A stretch of DNA of 64,000 nt. Origin: Urechis unicinctus (taxonomy: Eukaryota > Annelida > Polychaeta > Xenopneusta > Urechidae). Position 1 is the stretch's first letter, and the number at the start of each line of letters is the position of its first letter. A program made the translations under genes and the position numbers. Below the pieces are notes generated by a model that ran no database searches, was not told the origin of the DNA, and saw only the letters and a program-made list of their open reading frames with translations. The stretch spans positions 61,557,652-61,621,651 of the forward strand of contig CM067343.1 in NCBI GenBank assembly GCA_034190875.2, given 5' to 3'. Below are positions 41,152 to 53,284 of the stretch, piece after piece.

Positions 41152-42205
41152 TTGCTTGATATGAACCTGACACACCACGTTGTTCTGTCTTGTAACTCTG
41201 TACTTATATTACGGCTTTTAAAACAGATGCATGCAAAGATTTTGTTGACTCGGTCCAGTCAAACTTAAGATTCGCTTGGAACATCGGCCACGTAACATCG
41301 CTCTGAATTTTCTCGTATTACATTTCAGTCCAATAATACATATGCTCCGTGTTCCAGACAGTGTTCCGGTGAAAACAAGTTAGTTACTTCATAATATAGC
41401 AAAACGATGGCTATCAGTCATGCGTTGTTTCGGCTATTATGAAAACCAGGACAAACGAGAACGCTTGACTACTGGTAAACATTGGTACATGACAAAAAAA
41501 AGCGTATTTGACAGGAAGATTCATTTCTGTTCTAGAAAATCACCATTTATTGTTGATCGTTTGATGACTGTAACATCATAAAAACAGCCACTTGATTAAT
41601 ACCAGCAATGCTGAGAAACCATTCTAGGCTAGGCATAGTGACATAAAACATTCGTGTGTCAGAACATCGGGCGGTAGATGAGGATAACCACCTCTTCGTC
41701 TTTAACAAATACGCCGTACACCATCGATTCATTACCTCAAATATAAACACCAGTATAGACAGCATTAGCATTGTGAAGATGTAATGCCATTTAGATATAA
41801 CATATGGATGCAGTTGGATGGTTGAGGAAAATTTGCAAACAGTTATACGAATAAATAATGCTTTATAATTATGGATTTTTTAGTAGTAATAGCAAATCCA
41901 TACTAAAGTTACTTAATAGCTCCTGCTGTCGATGTATCACTGATGTCTAATCTAATAGATAATACAAATATGCTTTAAATATTTTCATTCCTCCTTGCTT
42001 GATTGCGAAAATATTGTGGATGAACAAATGATTAAATTGTAAATGTAAGAAGGCGTATCCCAGCATCATGCAAGCAACGATCCCTTAAAGCTTACCACCC
42101 AGGTGATTACATGCTTTTTACGTCCAGCAAACTATATATATTGTCTTAACCGGTCAACAACAATGTTAATCTTCTAAGATAATCCGAACATTGTATGACT
42201 TGGGC

Positions 42206-42300
42206 TTGATTTATTTATTTAGGCCAAATGTGGCCGGAATATTCCGGACTAAAACAACGGTAAACAAATCATCTCATCTTAGCAGGCGCCTTCAAACTAA
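42206..42300 (-). repeat. Fragment related to 34790-34885 and, inverted, to 38205-38275
   Basis: It shares AGTCCGGAATATTCCGGCCACATTTGGCCTAA-like sequence (read on the minus strand, in pieces) and CTAAGATGAGA with the two mirror copies. It is in the orientation of the left-arm copy. Its surroundings do not match, so it is a displaced scrap of that block. Confidence 0.7.
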
Positions 42301-43899
42301 AATCACACGTCATAAGAGTATGATATTTTTTTTGGCTAAGCCCCTCCTCAACAGCTAACCGTCTACTACTTTTCAATTTTGAATTCATCGCCAATATTGG
42401 CATGAATGCAATTAGATTGATTGCCTCGCATTAATGTCGACTCAGGCATAGTTATATGACAAGTGATCAATCGGTGTTCATTGAATCAGTATAATACAGC
42501 ACATTAATGGGTTTTGCGGTGATATATTGCGGCTTTATTGTCCTGACATGCGGAGAGTAATCCATATGTTCACATGGATTAGATTAAAAAAGCATAATGT
42601 TCACTTATAGGAGCCATTTGTTATGTTTATGAATATATGTACGTATTACCTATATTCCATATTCATTCAATGATCACCTGCCTTTTATAATCACGCTTTC
42701 AATAAATGAAATTGGTGCGTGCTGTAAGTAGCCAGAAGTTTACGTCCCTCAATTGATAATTCTGTATTACATAACATGTCAACAGTAACGTATTACCTAA
42801 GCAATAATTCTAGCTATTTAAGATATCGAATGATCATTGTGGAGACATAAGGATATGCAAAGATATCAAGAGAAATGAGGCGTGAAATATTCGCATAGAT
42901 ATAATCACAAGAGTTAAGACCGAACTTGGACGTCAACGGCAATCGCAAACGATCTATATGTAATTATGGGTGTTAGAGGTTAAGAACATGACAAAAACTT
43001 TAAGCCTGGCTACCAATTCTAATTGCTATCAAAATTGCAACCAACAAGAATACTAGCGGTGACATATGGCAATAAAGCCTACTTGTCTATCTCCCTTTTC
43101 TTCAGCGACAAGAACTGACATTTCGTCATAGCATGTGTCTACTTTCCAATGTAAATATTCAAAATCTGTAAGCCAATTCCACAAATCCGGGGTAAAAGTG
43201 CGTGTTAATGTCTTGTAATGAAGGGCTCAGACTCACATCTCGCTCTCACGATCAATCTCTCCAGATATGGCAAAGCTGGTCATCATTCAGCTGGTTCTAA
43301 GAATAGGTGATGGAACCCATAAAAGGGAGACTTTGTGATGAAAGGTTCCGCATAGTGTCAAAACAACTTATTGGCAAGGTTTCGTACTCTGTTCTTGCTT
43401 CGCAATACTCACATCATTGTAATTTACGGGCATTAAGGTTCCATATGGTACCAGAGCAACTAAAATCGCATTTGCCTCGGCAAGGTTTTACAGTACTCAC
43501 ACCCTTGTTATACACGGGTATTCCAAAAAATCCGTCTATTATGACAAGGCCCTGAAGTGCTGGTGTCCACAACAAACTGGCTGAAGTACTTGACTCTGGT
43601 AAGGGGACATTTATGTAAGCTATTATCACCCTCCACGAGGAGAAATATCCGCATCTCTAGCCAATATTTTCTAAAAAAGCAGTCATAAAAAATAACACTC
43701 GGGAATTAGTTATTATTCGAGGTGATGAAAGCTTAACGCGGTGGGCGCTTATGTATCTAAAGAAGTCGCATCGTTTATGTTTGTTTTGGTTCCATATTTG
43801 GCATTTTATATAGGTTCACTCACTTTTTACTAAATATCGCCTCCAACAATACTTTAGAAATACCTTAATTATGACCATCATTGCGCACTGCGCATGCTC

Positions 43900-44700
43900 G
43901 TTATCCTAATCAGGGATGGACAAAGTAAAAGTCTAACATCAATGCAGACAAAAGCATTAATGAATTAAGTAGTACTGTATAATAACAGATTGCTGTGACA
44001 TCATTATTGGATATCACAAAGATTTTCACATTTGACAAATCCAATGTTTAGCAATGGAATCAGTAGGTATTCATAATCTGATGTTGTGAACGCAGCAGCA
44101 GTAGACTCAAATGCACTGATGTCACGATGATATTGCTTATTCTTGTCCGTGTGAGACTTGTTGCAAGATAGGAAGGAAATAATGAGGAATGGTGCTATTT
44201 CGACCTGTAAAATCCATTTTTATATATGTAGCCTGTCAATATCACGTTTTGGTAGACTCTTGAATGGGTTGCTTCAGTTTTATAAGTTAATGTCGGTTTG
44301 GCAATGCAGCGACGGCATATTCGCAGTGGCAACTTAGATATTTATTTCTGGTGAACAAATCTATTAAGATAGGTGATAGAGGGAGATGATGTTAAGTTAT
44401 ATTGCGCACCAAAACGCAATGGCTCATACTGTTACGCTAGGTAGGCCATTAACAAAAGAAATAACATCGTTAAAGTGTCTAAAGGGATGGGCTTTCAGCT
44501 TGGATCACTATGTTAAAACGGCGGAATATGGACCAGGATGTTCCCATGGAGCAGTAAATGTCCCCGCTATCCGGCATATTGATGGCAGTGTTCTCATTAC
44601 TTGTCCCTTAGGGCAGGTTATCAAGTACAACCTGGTCAGGAGGTTTGGTTCTCTTGGGATATATAATGACCACACTGAGCAGCGCCGGTAAGCATAGGCG
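43900..44700 (+). repeat. Repeat block with a direct relative at 47230-47830
   Basis: Shared segments in the same order are AGATTGCTGTGAC (43989 and 47293), CATTTGACA and AATGTT then ATGGAATCAG (near 44029-44061 and 47347-47381), and the AAGTTATATTGC start of a frame (44393 and 47621). The frame 44386-44691 (101 codons, contains GRPLTKEITS) and the frame 47630-47830 (contains RPPAKGFTSI) start in the same place and share short runs, but they diverge quickly with shifts. Neither is convincing as an intact gene. Confidence 0.6.
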
Positions 44701-45876
44701 AGGTAGTGAGGTTACCTCATTGACGCTGCCTAAGCTATAATTTTGTTTCTGTTATTATGATGATAATGTCGGAGAGTTATTTGCTCTTCAGCAGAGATGT
44801 CCCTCGTCGCAGTCAATATTGCACATATGTTGTACAACAATGCTGTCAACTGTACATATTGTTCTATAGTCGATAGCCTTGACGCTTCACAACACATCAT
44901 TTAAGCGAATTTACCGAAGCATCTTTGCGCTGTCAATACGTCTGCGAATGTAAATGGCTTGGTCACTCTTGTAATGAATGATAGGCAAAAACCTATAGAA
45001 AAAGCAACAAAAGAAAAGGAATTCTACTATAAAGCCAGTGCGCTCGGTTGCTTGTGCTATTTAATTGCACAGCCACAGAAAGGTAACAATGATCATTTTG
45101 GGTCGGTGACTAATATATCGAAATGGATTCTGATAGAAATGCGTGGACAAATATATTGCTTGTGAGCCGATTACGGTATTTTGGATGTGGCCTAACCGTC
45201 TAGTTTGGTGAAAGAGCGCTATGGCTGATGTTCGATGACGCTGTTAGTCCTCCAAAATACAAAGCATTTGTACCGTGATAGTGTATATAGTCCCTAGTGA
45301 TAACATCGATATTTGTGATACGAAATGCTACGTCTCTGCTCTGAGCCATCGAAGACTAGCTGTGCAAATTTGATAGATGAAGCCCATTCCCTAGACTGCT
45401 CCTCTGATATCGACTGCATCAACAACATCGTGGAATGTGTGTCAAACTCCAGTAGCTACAATTGCTATGTAAGAAAAACTGCTATCGTAAAACTTAGCAG
45501 TTGCCATTCGGCTCTTTAATATTAATCTTGCAGGCCATTGTTTGTATGGGCCGATTGACTATTAACGCCACTAAGACTTCGTATATTCACATTATATAGT
45601 AAATGCTGTCAACATTTCCATTCATTGTGAATCGCATGTTGTAGTAATTCGTTGCAAAATCACACACCACAATGTGTATTATGAATAAAACCAGATTAAA
45701 ATATCTAGCCCCTTGTTGCTTCTTTCATTCATCACATCACGGTCCACAAAAAAACATTGGCATTGATTTTATTCATGTCGTTTCGTTTATAAATCGCATG
45801 GGGAAATATTCGTTATCTGTTGTATTATCTGCCCAACGCAATCGTCATTTAAACCTATACAAAACAGAAGCAATTG
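44700..45876. other. No feature recognised
   Basis: Frames at 44959-45165, 45325-45519 and 45672-45896 (all plus) are under 75 codons. The middle one is rich in cysteine and serine but matches nothing I know. The last one ends inside the start of the repeat at 45876. Confidence 0.4.
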
Positions 45877-48225
45877 AGAGAAGTAAGCAACATTAAGCGT
45901 CACTTGTATGAGGCTGCAAGTTTAAGCACGTCGTATATAGACATGGGCATAAGGCGATCAACTTTATAGTCAGTATACACGGGTGTCGATATGAATTAAA
46001 CATGTAAAGGCTCTAACATAGAGCACACCTATTCACAATGTGTGCAATATGGTTCGATACGGTTCCGGCATTGAAGTTCATTTCACGCTCATCATTTGCT
46101 TAAACATGCCGATGGCAGTAAGTTGCATTCTGTAGTCTAATATTCCTTCAATCTCACTAATCTACATACCAAGATTGATCAATCGACATTATTATGAACA
46201 CATCTAGCTAGTGAAGGATTTACATGCCTTTTACACAGGGGAACAATAAACGATAAGAGTTCGAGCTTCATCGTTGAAATCAAAATCAAAAATATCTGTA
46301 TTGCATTAGTGTTTGATGTATACCGAGTCATATTTGGCTAGCTGTTTGCGGTCATATGCGATAAATCCTTGGGATTTCATAACGCCATTAATCATGATTA
46401 TCAGTCTTTTATTTATAGACTTACTGGTATTATTGACTTGAATGTCTTATGTGTGTACGTGAGCGGTTGGAACAACTAAACGCCGTAACTAGGTTTGAGG
46501 CGATGGTAAAGATCCACTTGTGTCATATATCTATAATATATCTATAGATAATGATTATATAATTATTTCCGCTGACATTTACTTTTGCAGTAAATGGCGG
46601 AACCTTACCTCTGTAATTGACAATCGATTCCTATCCCCACATTGGAATGTTAGCATTATAACTATTTGTCATGCCAAAAAGTGACACGCCGTTATTAACA
46701 GTGCCATAGGTTTTCACACCAACGGTAATCTGCGCCTGGTTTGCTTCGAATACATCCCATTATGATCCCGTAAAATATTTGACTGGTTGGTTGGGTTCTG
46801 AATCAGTTGGTCCTAGTAGCAAAGGAACTGATGAAAGTGGATATCTACACCGACATAGATTTCTAAATCTGTATTCAAAATTTATCAACCAATTTCCAAT
46901 AAGCAGACTATAAAAAGATGTAATGATATTGCCTCACCGTGCATCAATCAATTACCGGCCAACAATCCAGGTAGTACAATTGAGATGTAATAGCATCAGC
47001 CAAGGCAATGCAGATACAAGCTCTATTTATGCTAGACAGTAGAGCATCGTTTATTTTCGTAGATGCACCGCTCGCAAGAGCGCCTGTGTATTTTATCTTG
47101 CTTGATTCGTATTTATTATTTAAAAGACAGACCAAAACAATTGCCACATAGGATAACATTCACCGCCACATAGTACCTTCCTTTCCATTAAAACACCTCA
47201 GTTAAGACAATTATGGCACTATGTGTACGGTCATTACCCTTACATCCACGCAGAGCATGGCGGTATTGATAGACTAGTCCTGTATAAGAATAGATTGCTG
47301 TGACTTTAATATGTGATGCCACATATCAAATGAACATATAATCTTCATTTGACAGCTCTAATGTTCAGCATGGAATCAGCATTAGTTATTTCACCAATGG
47401 CTTTGACCAGAGCTAATACCAAGCAAATAACAGACTATGTCTTTGTGTTGGCCGTAGTCCATTATTATTGGATTGCAAGCACTTTGTGAGACACCTTGAT
47501 TGGTGAGCTTCAAATGTAAAACAAAAGGCGGTTTCACTATGTAGCGACTGCTTAGGCGATATGTATTTGCGACCCGGATGAGCAAATGTATTTAGGTAAG
47601 CACTAGGGGTAGATGGGTGTCAAGTTATATTGCACGCCAATAACGTTACGCCTACAGCTATTACGCTGAAAAGGCCCCCAGCAAAAGGATTTACGTCGAT
47701 AGTAACCGCACGCATACTGTTGAAGCAGCCAACGGGGTGGACTTTCCTTCATATGTTGAAACGACATAATGTGGACAAGTATGTTATCACACAACAGAAA
47801 CCTTACCAGCTTTCCAGTATATTAACTTAAGTCTCCTATATCATGTGTGAGCAATGTCGTACAATGTTCCTGTATTCCGCAACAATTCATTAGATCTCTA
47901 TTAGCCCGGGCTTTCATTAGTTTACACAAAACCACGTGATTGCTTTGGAGCAAAATAAATGAAGCCAACTTGGTCCCACCGCCCATGTAAATGATTATGT
48001 ATGGATGTCTTATTGAAATCGTGGTAATGGGTTCTATTCACGGAACTGCAAATAGGTATAAATACCCTCAGGTTGCCATACAATTCCCTCGATTTGCTGT
48101 TACGCCGCAATGAGTCTTGATTGGGACTCGTTTGGGCTGCCGTATGTAACCATCAAATATCGGCATACGGATGTTGGCAATCAATAACTTACAAAGCTGA
48201 ACCCGCGATGAAATGCTGAATTTAC
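45876..48225 (+). repeat. Direct copy of 1-1380, interrupted by about 1 kb
   Basis: 45876-46205 matches 1-310, 46490-46790 matches 570-830, and 47800-48225 matches 850-1380. The interval 46205-46490 replaces unrelated sequence of similar length in the other copy. The interval 46790-47800 is extra and holds the block related to 43.9-44.7 kb. The last part (GTCGTACAATGTTCCTGTAT onward) is very well preserved, with only scattered changes over more than 300 bases. Confidence 0.88.
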
Positions 48226-50650
48226 AGTTTTTGTAATGGCTGTTACGCAGCGTTTGAAGACATTTCAGACTCGTAGGTTTACTTATAATTTTACTTATGA
48301 TTTAAGCTTGTACAGATGTTTTAGTTATCATAGAGAGCATTTTAGCAAGAGAGACTGATACTATAGATAAATAAAACAGTCTATTCAGTAAAATACACCG
48401 GCTTCAAAATATGCTTTACAAAATAACCTAACACGCGTGACAGAACACATTTTAGAATTTCGTGTAAACAGAAATGTACTGCGAGTTGAAAAAATGGTCA
48501 TTGGTCATTTTAAATACCTTGCACAATATGAAAATCCCAGTCAGTTATTCATGTTTATCATGATCAAGTTCATATGCACAATCACGACGGAAAAAACATC
48601 CGTTCTGCGTTAAGGAAGAAGGCACTAGCTTGAATTGTCGCGAAATATATGTAATACAGCTTAACGGTGACCCCCATAAAGACTGTCATACTTTTATGGT
48701 ATAGATATTAAAATTTATTTGAGTCGACAACTCACGAAGTAAATCAATTCTCAGTGCTGGTGGTATACATTTGCTATAACAGTACAGATGCTGTTATATG
48801 GTTTGGCAAGGTCCTGTAAATATGTGGTTGTACTAAAATGATTATGTTATTTATGGTTGAATGAGGTAGTGGCTGTCCAAGCACAATATATGATCCTAGA
48901 CATAAAAATCTGTACACGCTGTTGACATATATGTTACGCAACACTGTACAAACACATTTCGGCAGTCAATCAGATGCGTTGAACTAGCATATTGGATATG
49001 GGTAGATGTCAAGGGACAAACGAAGTGGCTTTGCTTTACACATTAGTAGACCTCTGATAACTCACAAAAGGTAGGTTGCAAAATGATTTGCGCATGTTGG
49101 TTTGCTCATCTGTGATAACATCACTTACCATACGAACGTATCGAGATCAGAAAATAGACTTTCCATGTCAATTATCATTTTAGCACCATTGTTGCATGCA
49201 GGACATGTTACGTACATTGCGTAACGGTCTGAGTGCGTATTAAGATGATTGGTGAGGTTGAATTCATTTCCATCCTGTTCATTCATACGGTTAATAGGTG
49301 TTACTTTTGATAAATAGTGAGAGGGATTGATGTAAGCTAGGTAGTATTCTAAGCGCCGTTATATTACACGATTCTTGCACATAAATATGTTCTGTATGCT
49401 CTCCTGTGGAACTGCTTGCAATGTGCAGTATCCGTGTATCATTATTCAGCCATTGTGTTTATGTTTACTGATCTAATATCCAGTACCACAGGTCCACAAT
49501 TGATGACGAGTATTCAAACGACTTTCCATTAACTGTTTAGATAATCTCACACGGATATATAAGAAATGTTCCAACGTTATTTTTGATATTACCCAGTAAG
49601 CACTGAATCAACAGTGAAGATACACAGGCTATATAGATTCAATAAATCCCACGCTGCTCAGTGTAAAGGACAAAACGTGCCCAGCATTTGCATAGAAATG
49701 ATTGCAAATGGTCTTCCAAATAAAGACGTCCATTATATTGCGCCCCAGGCATTGCTTCAAGTAAGTTCCAACTGTCAGCTCATATCACTCCATACCAGTA
49801 TGTTTGCATCATCAAAACTATAAATGTCACAGGTAGATCAAACTGCATGTGACTTTTTCAAAATGTCTCATTACCAAATGCATATAACACGGCAACATAG
49901 CATGAAATGGCTCGTTGACTCATGTAGGCTAAGAGAGTGAAGTAGATGATTTTCATACAAGCTCTATTAAGGAGCAAATCCTGCTTGACTTGGGAGTAAA
50001 CAATCATTATCGCATTTAAATGAGCAAAGCATCTCTGATCGTTCTGAAAATATTATTATAGTAACTCTTTAATGCACCATTTATTTCTATCTAGTTTTGC
50101 TATCCACACAGCATGAGGTTTCGTGATCGATACAAACGCATTTTTAAGCAGCACACAGTATACAAGGGGAAGCTCTAACGCTAAAGGATATACCGAAACC
50201 CATCAAAAATAGGACAGACATATCCGTATTGATTTATACCCTATATATTGCATTTAAATTCCAAAGGAAATTTGCCGATATGTCATCGGCCATGATATTG
50301 CCTGGTCCATGCGACATTCTTGCCGAATATCGTGTGCATCATCTCTGTGATAACTTGACGAGCCAATATCCAGCAAATTGCGCACATTAAACATACAAAC
50401 AAACAACTTGCCACAAACAATGTAGTAATAGCTAGACTAAATACAAAACACACTATTATTGAAAAACATTGTGGAAACCAGCAACTATCATAATATCATG
50501 TGAATTGACACATAAAGAAAATTCATTTGGATATAAAGCCAATAACACATGCAGACTATTCCCTTCCAGTGGTATTAAAACCGGGGAGTTTATGGATTGG
50601 TCCTGCAGGTTTCGAGTATGTTAAGATAAGGATCGGGGATGAGCTAATGA
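48225..50650. other. Right-arm sequence, partly matched to 28.1-29.2 kb
   Basis: The parts 48475-48590 and 49130-49310 mirror the left arm. From 49310 to 50650 I found no partner and no supported gene. The 69-codon frame at 49614-49823 has no recognised motif. Confidence 0.5.
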
Positions 50651-50850
50651 ATTAGTATGGCCGACATTTACACTTGTTGATTCTTTTTGTATCAAATCTT
50701 GCATGCGCCCTCAGTATTTTGCTTTGATTCAAACGCGGTTACCAGTTTCATTCATGATGGTATTTCTTCCGTCTCAATTGAGACTTTAAAAACATGGATA
50801 AAGGGCTGGATGAAGCTTTTCAACAATTCCATTCAGACTTTATCATATCT

Positions 50851-51149
50851 ACATGATGTCATGGGTGGAAGTTCAAAACATTGTAAATTACTTTTTGTTC
50901 TTTTATTCGTTTATTGATGATTATTGCAGTGCATCATTCAGATATATTCATATATACATGATGTCATGGGTGGAAGTTCAAAACATTGTAAATTACTTTT
51001 TGTTCTTTTATTCGTTTATTGATGATTATTGCAGTGCATCATTCACATGTAATCATATCCACATAATGTCATGGGTTGAAGTTCAAAACATGGTCGATTA
51101 CCTTTTGTTTTTTTATTCGTTTATTGATGATAATTGCCGTTCATGGTAA
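50851..51149 (+). repeat. Three in-frame tandem copies of a 105-bp unit
   Basis: Units start at 50851, 50956 and 51061 (acatgatgtcatggg, acataatgtcatggg in the third). Units 1 and 2 are almost identical and unit 3 is more diverged. Since 105 is a multiple of three, the frame 50853-51149 encodes three 35-residue repeats, each beginning MSWVEVQN and containing FFYSFIDD. The overlapping frame starting at 50687 reads the first unit in another register (HDVMGGSSKHCKLL) and stops at TGA TGA. Which register was coding, if any, is undecided. Confidence 0.9.
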
Positions 51150-51469
51150 TTTGGTGTCATACACTGATTCAGTTAGTTTATTTGCTTATCAATTTGCATG
51201 TCAACCATATTAATACGAAATGTGATGTTATGTCATGGAAAATGATATCACCTTTTTGGTATAAAATTACCAGGTATTACTGGTGGATATTGGGCTTCGT
51301 GTCGAAAATATTTTTATTCCTGTGGTCTACAAATTCAACACAACCTCTCTCGGTTTTTGCTAATCTAAAAATTGTTGTAAGCTCAGTATGTCTATTTATG
51401 TTTTTGTACAATCAAGAGTTTTTGCGCATGCACTGTGTAGACGATTGGTATCAAGGGTTTTCCTTGTGA
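51134..51469 (+). CDS. Hypothetical hydrophobic 111-codon frame
   Basis: It contains several aromatic-rich, membrane-like stretches (YYWWILGFVSKIFLFLW near residues 49-65, and VVSSVCLFMFLY near residues 83-94). It overlaps the end of the 105-bp repeat frame. No family is recognised. It has no homologous copy in the window to test for constraint, so its status as a gene rests only on length and composition. Confidence 0.2.
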   Translation: MPFMVIWCHTLIQLVYLLINLHVNHINTKCDVMSWKMISPFWYKITRYYWWILGFVSKIFLFLWSTNSTQPLSVFANLKIVVSSVCLFMFLYNQEFLRMHCVDDWYQGFSL

Positions 51470-51875
51470 TTTGTCTGTTTCTCAGCGCGATATATTTGTT
51501 GACATACATCGTTATATATCTCAAACAGTCATACATTGTTTAAAGGATTCACTGCGATCGGTTTATGTAAATACCTCCCCTGCGGTTAACGTAGCAAGCG
51601 TATGGTGAAGCGTATCACCGTACATATAATTATGGGTAATTATGTTATGTAACTTTTTCTTTTATATGGGGAGGATCAGGATGCTTATTTGGCATTATCT
51701 CTCTGTGTAGCATCAACTTTCAGACGTCTATCTTTATTTGGATCTTATTTCTGGGGCTGCGAGGTTCAGATGCATCTATAATATTTTGCAGCTTGATGTT
51801 TCCCTCTAGTAGCTCCTTCGTCTATTTATATATTATAGCTTATTTCCTGTCCAGTTTGGCCTGTAATGTGGCACT

Positions 51876-52181
51876 TTGCAATTTGACCAGTTCCTTGATC
51901 AGTTTAGTGGTTCCAGCTTATCGTTCATTCTCAGCAATCCTTTTAATGGACCGCTTTCGTTGAGGTTGTCAATGCGCGAAGCCTTGAGGGTGACAATAAT
52001 TGCTTCCTTGCCTTTCTATTCCATATTTGATATTGATTTTGTGCTTGACAAAGGTATCCTCTCTGGATTAACCCACATTCATACCCTAAACATATTTATA
52101 ATGGATGTATTATTTCTCATTGGCTACAGTTCTGTCCTTTCTTTGGGCTTTCAATTTTGCGGTCCGGTGTTGGTTTCGTAA
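51876..52181 (+). CDS. Hypothetical hydrophobic 101-codon frame
   Basis: The frame reads through SLSFILSNPFNGPLSLRLSM, then VTIIASLPFYSIFDIDFVLD, and ends in a hydrophobic run with IFIMDVLFLIGYSSVLSLGF. It overlaps, in another register, an equally long open frame at 51653-51963 that is also hydrophobic. At most one of them can be real over the shared part. I do not recognise either. Confidence 0.2.
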   Translation: MQFDQFLDQFSGSSLSFILSNPFNGPLSLRLSMREALRVTIIASLPFYSIFDIDFVLDKGILSGLTHIHTLNIFIMDVLFLIGYSSVLSLGFQFCGPVLVS

Positions 52182-52562
52182 TAGCCTACATTGCGTTAAA
52201 CCAATTGTATCGTTTGCTGTGAAATATGTCTGATGACCAGTTGAGAGAGAGAAAAAACAGAAAAGTATGATTAAAATTGCCACTTATATGCAATTTAGTC
52301 CATAAATATTTAGTACCATTCAATGGTAAAACACGCACAGTTTTATGAGCGCTACATTCAGGTGTTACATAATATAGCCAGTTATACTGACCGGAAGCAA
52401 TCTCCTAAAAGGGAGTTTTCCGCATAACATACTCAACAATCCATTTCAACACAACTATCCACTAGCTTAACATGAAATTGGGATGCCAACTCGAATGGCA
52501 ATGATAACATAATATTCTAAATCCTTAAGGCAATTTTCAGGCCCATTATCATCAAATCCGCA

Positions 52563-52895
52563 GTGACGATTTGTGTCAATGCCCTTTTAATTTTATTGCG
52601 AATGTTTCATGGAACCTTGCTAATAACGCTGTATAGACACGCTAAGAATCTATATTTTGCACCATACGTTGGGCAGGAGGTTAATGTTTGTTGCGTGTGC
52701 GCTTCATGCATGTCGAATTACATTTGTTTTATTTCATATTACTCGATAAATAAAAGAGTTTTCATGACCACATGGAACAGATGCCACGATATAGTTAACT
52801 TGATCTTAAAGCACTTAAATAGTATTAGGGAGTACAACAAAGTAACGATACATCAATCAACTCTTTTTAATAGTTGTTCGTATCGTGTTCTGTGA
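52563..52895 (+). CDS. Hypothetical 110-codon frame, partly duplicated downstream
   Basis: The N-terminal half is hydrophobic and cysteine-rich (VCCVCASCMSNYICF), the C-terminal half more polar. The last 52 codons lie in the 264-bp unit that is repeated immediately downstream, where an eight-base insertion shifts the frame. The second copy therefore duplicates the 3' end of the frame and its following sequence, not a whole gene. Confidence 0.2.
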   Translation: MTICVNALLILLRMFHGTLLITLYRHAKNLYFAPYVGQEVNVCCVCASCMSNYICFISYYSINKRVFMTTWNRCHDIVNLILKHLNSIREYNKVTIHQSTLFNSCSYRVL

Positions 52896-53276
52896 GTTAA
52901 ATCATTAAATTCCTTGAAAATGCCTTAATATCCGTCAAATAATCATCTTAGAGAACCTTTAAATTTTTTTTAAGGATCTTGTGAAAGCTAGACAACTTTT
53001 GCATACTCGATAACTAAAAGAGTTTTCATGACCACATTGACATCTGGAACAGATGCCACGATATAGTTAACTTGATCTTAAAGCACTTAAATAGTATTAG
53101 GGAGTACAACAAAGTAACGATACATCAATCAACTCTTTTTAATAGTTGTTCGTATCGTGTTCTGTGAGTTAAATCATTAAATTCCTTGAAAATGCCTTAA
53201 TATCCGTCAAATAATCATCTTAGAGAACCTTTAAATTTTTTTTTAGGATCTTGTGAAAGCTAGACAACTTTTGCAT
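52741..53276 (+). repeat. Recent tandem duplication, 264-bp period
   Basis: Unit 1 starts at 52741 and unit 2 at 53005. Both begin ACTCGATAA and end at GACAACTTTTGCAT. The units are almost identical apart from an extra eight bases (around tgacatct) in unit 2 and a few single-base changes. The right end coincides within a few bases with the point where palindrome homology resumes. Confidence 0.95.
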
Positions 53277-53284
53277 TCGCTGTG

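Larger units (their letters stand above)
39330..43900. other. Right-arm stretch with little recognisable content
   Basis: No gene is supported. The left counterpart (31480-33600) is only about half as long, and I could not match the two by eye. A fragment at 42206-42300 is a minus-oriented scrap of the 38.2 kb block, and a hairpin lies at 41113-41151. Frames at 39400-39585, 39479-39673, 41547-41771, 43307-43555 and 43414-43629 show no motif. Confidence 0.4.
50650..53277 (+). mobile_element. T-rich insertion with a run of plus-strand frames, possibly organellar or foreign
   Basis: The segment breaks the mirror homology, which resumes at about 53280-53285. Its plus strand is rich in T. Frames at 50687-50917, 50853-51149, 51134-51469, 51653-51963 (open, without an early ATG), 51876-52181 and 52563-52895 lie head to tail on one strand. 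They are rich in F, L, I, S and W with several membrane-like hydrophobic stretches. Nothing comparable is found elsewhere in the window. A fragment of organellar DNA, a plasmid-like element or a transposon remnant would all fit. I could not recognise a specific protein. The left boundary is uncertain by about 100 bases. Confidence 0.4.
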
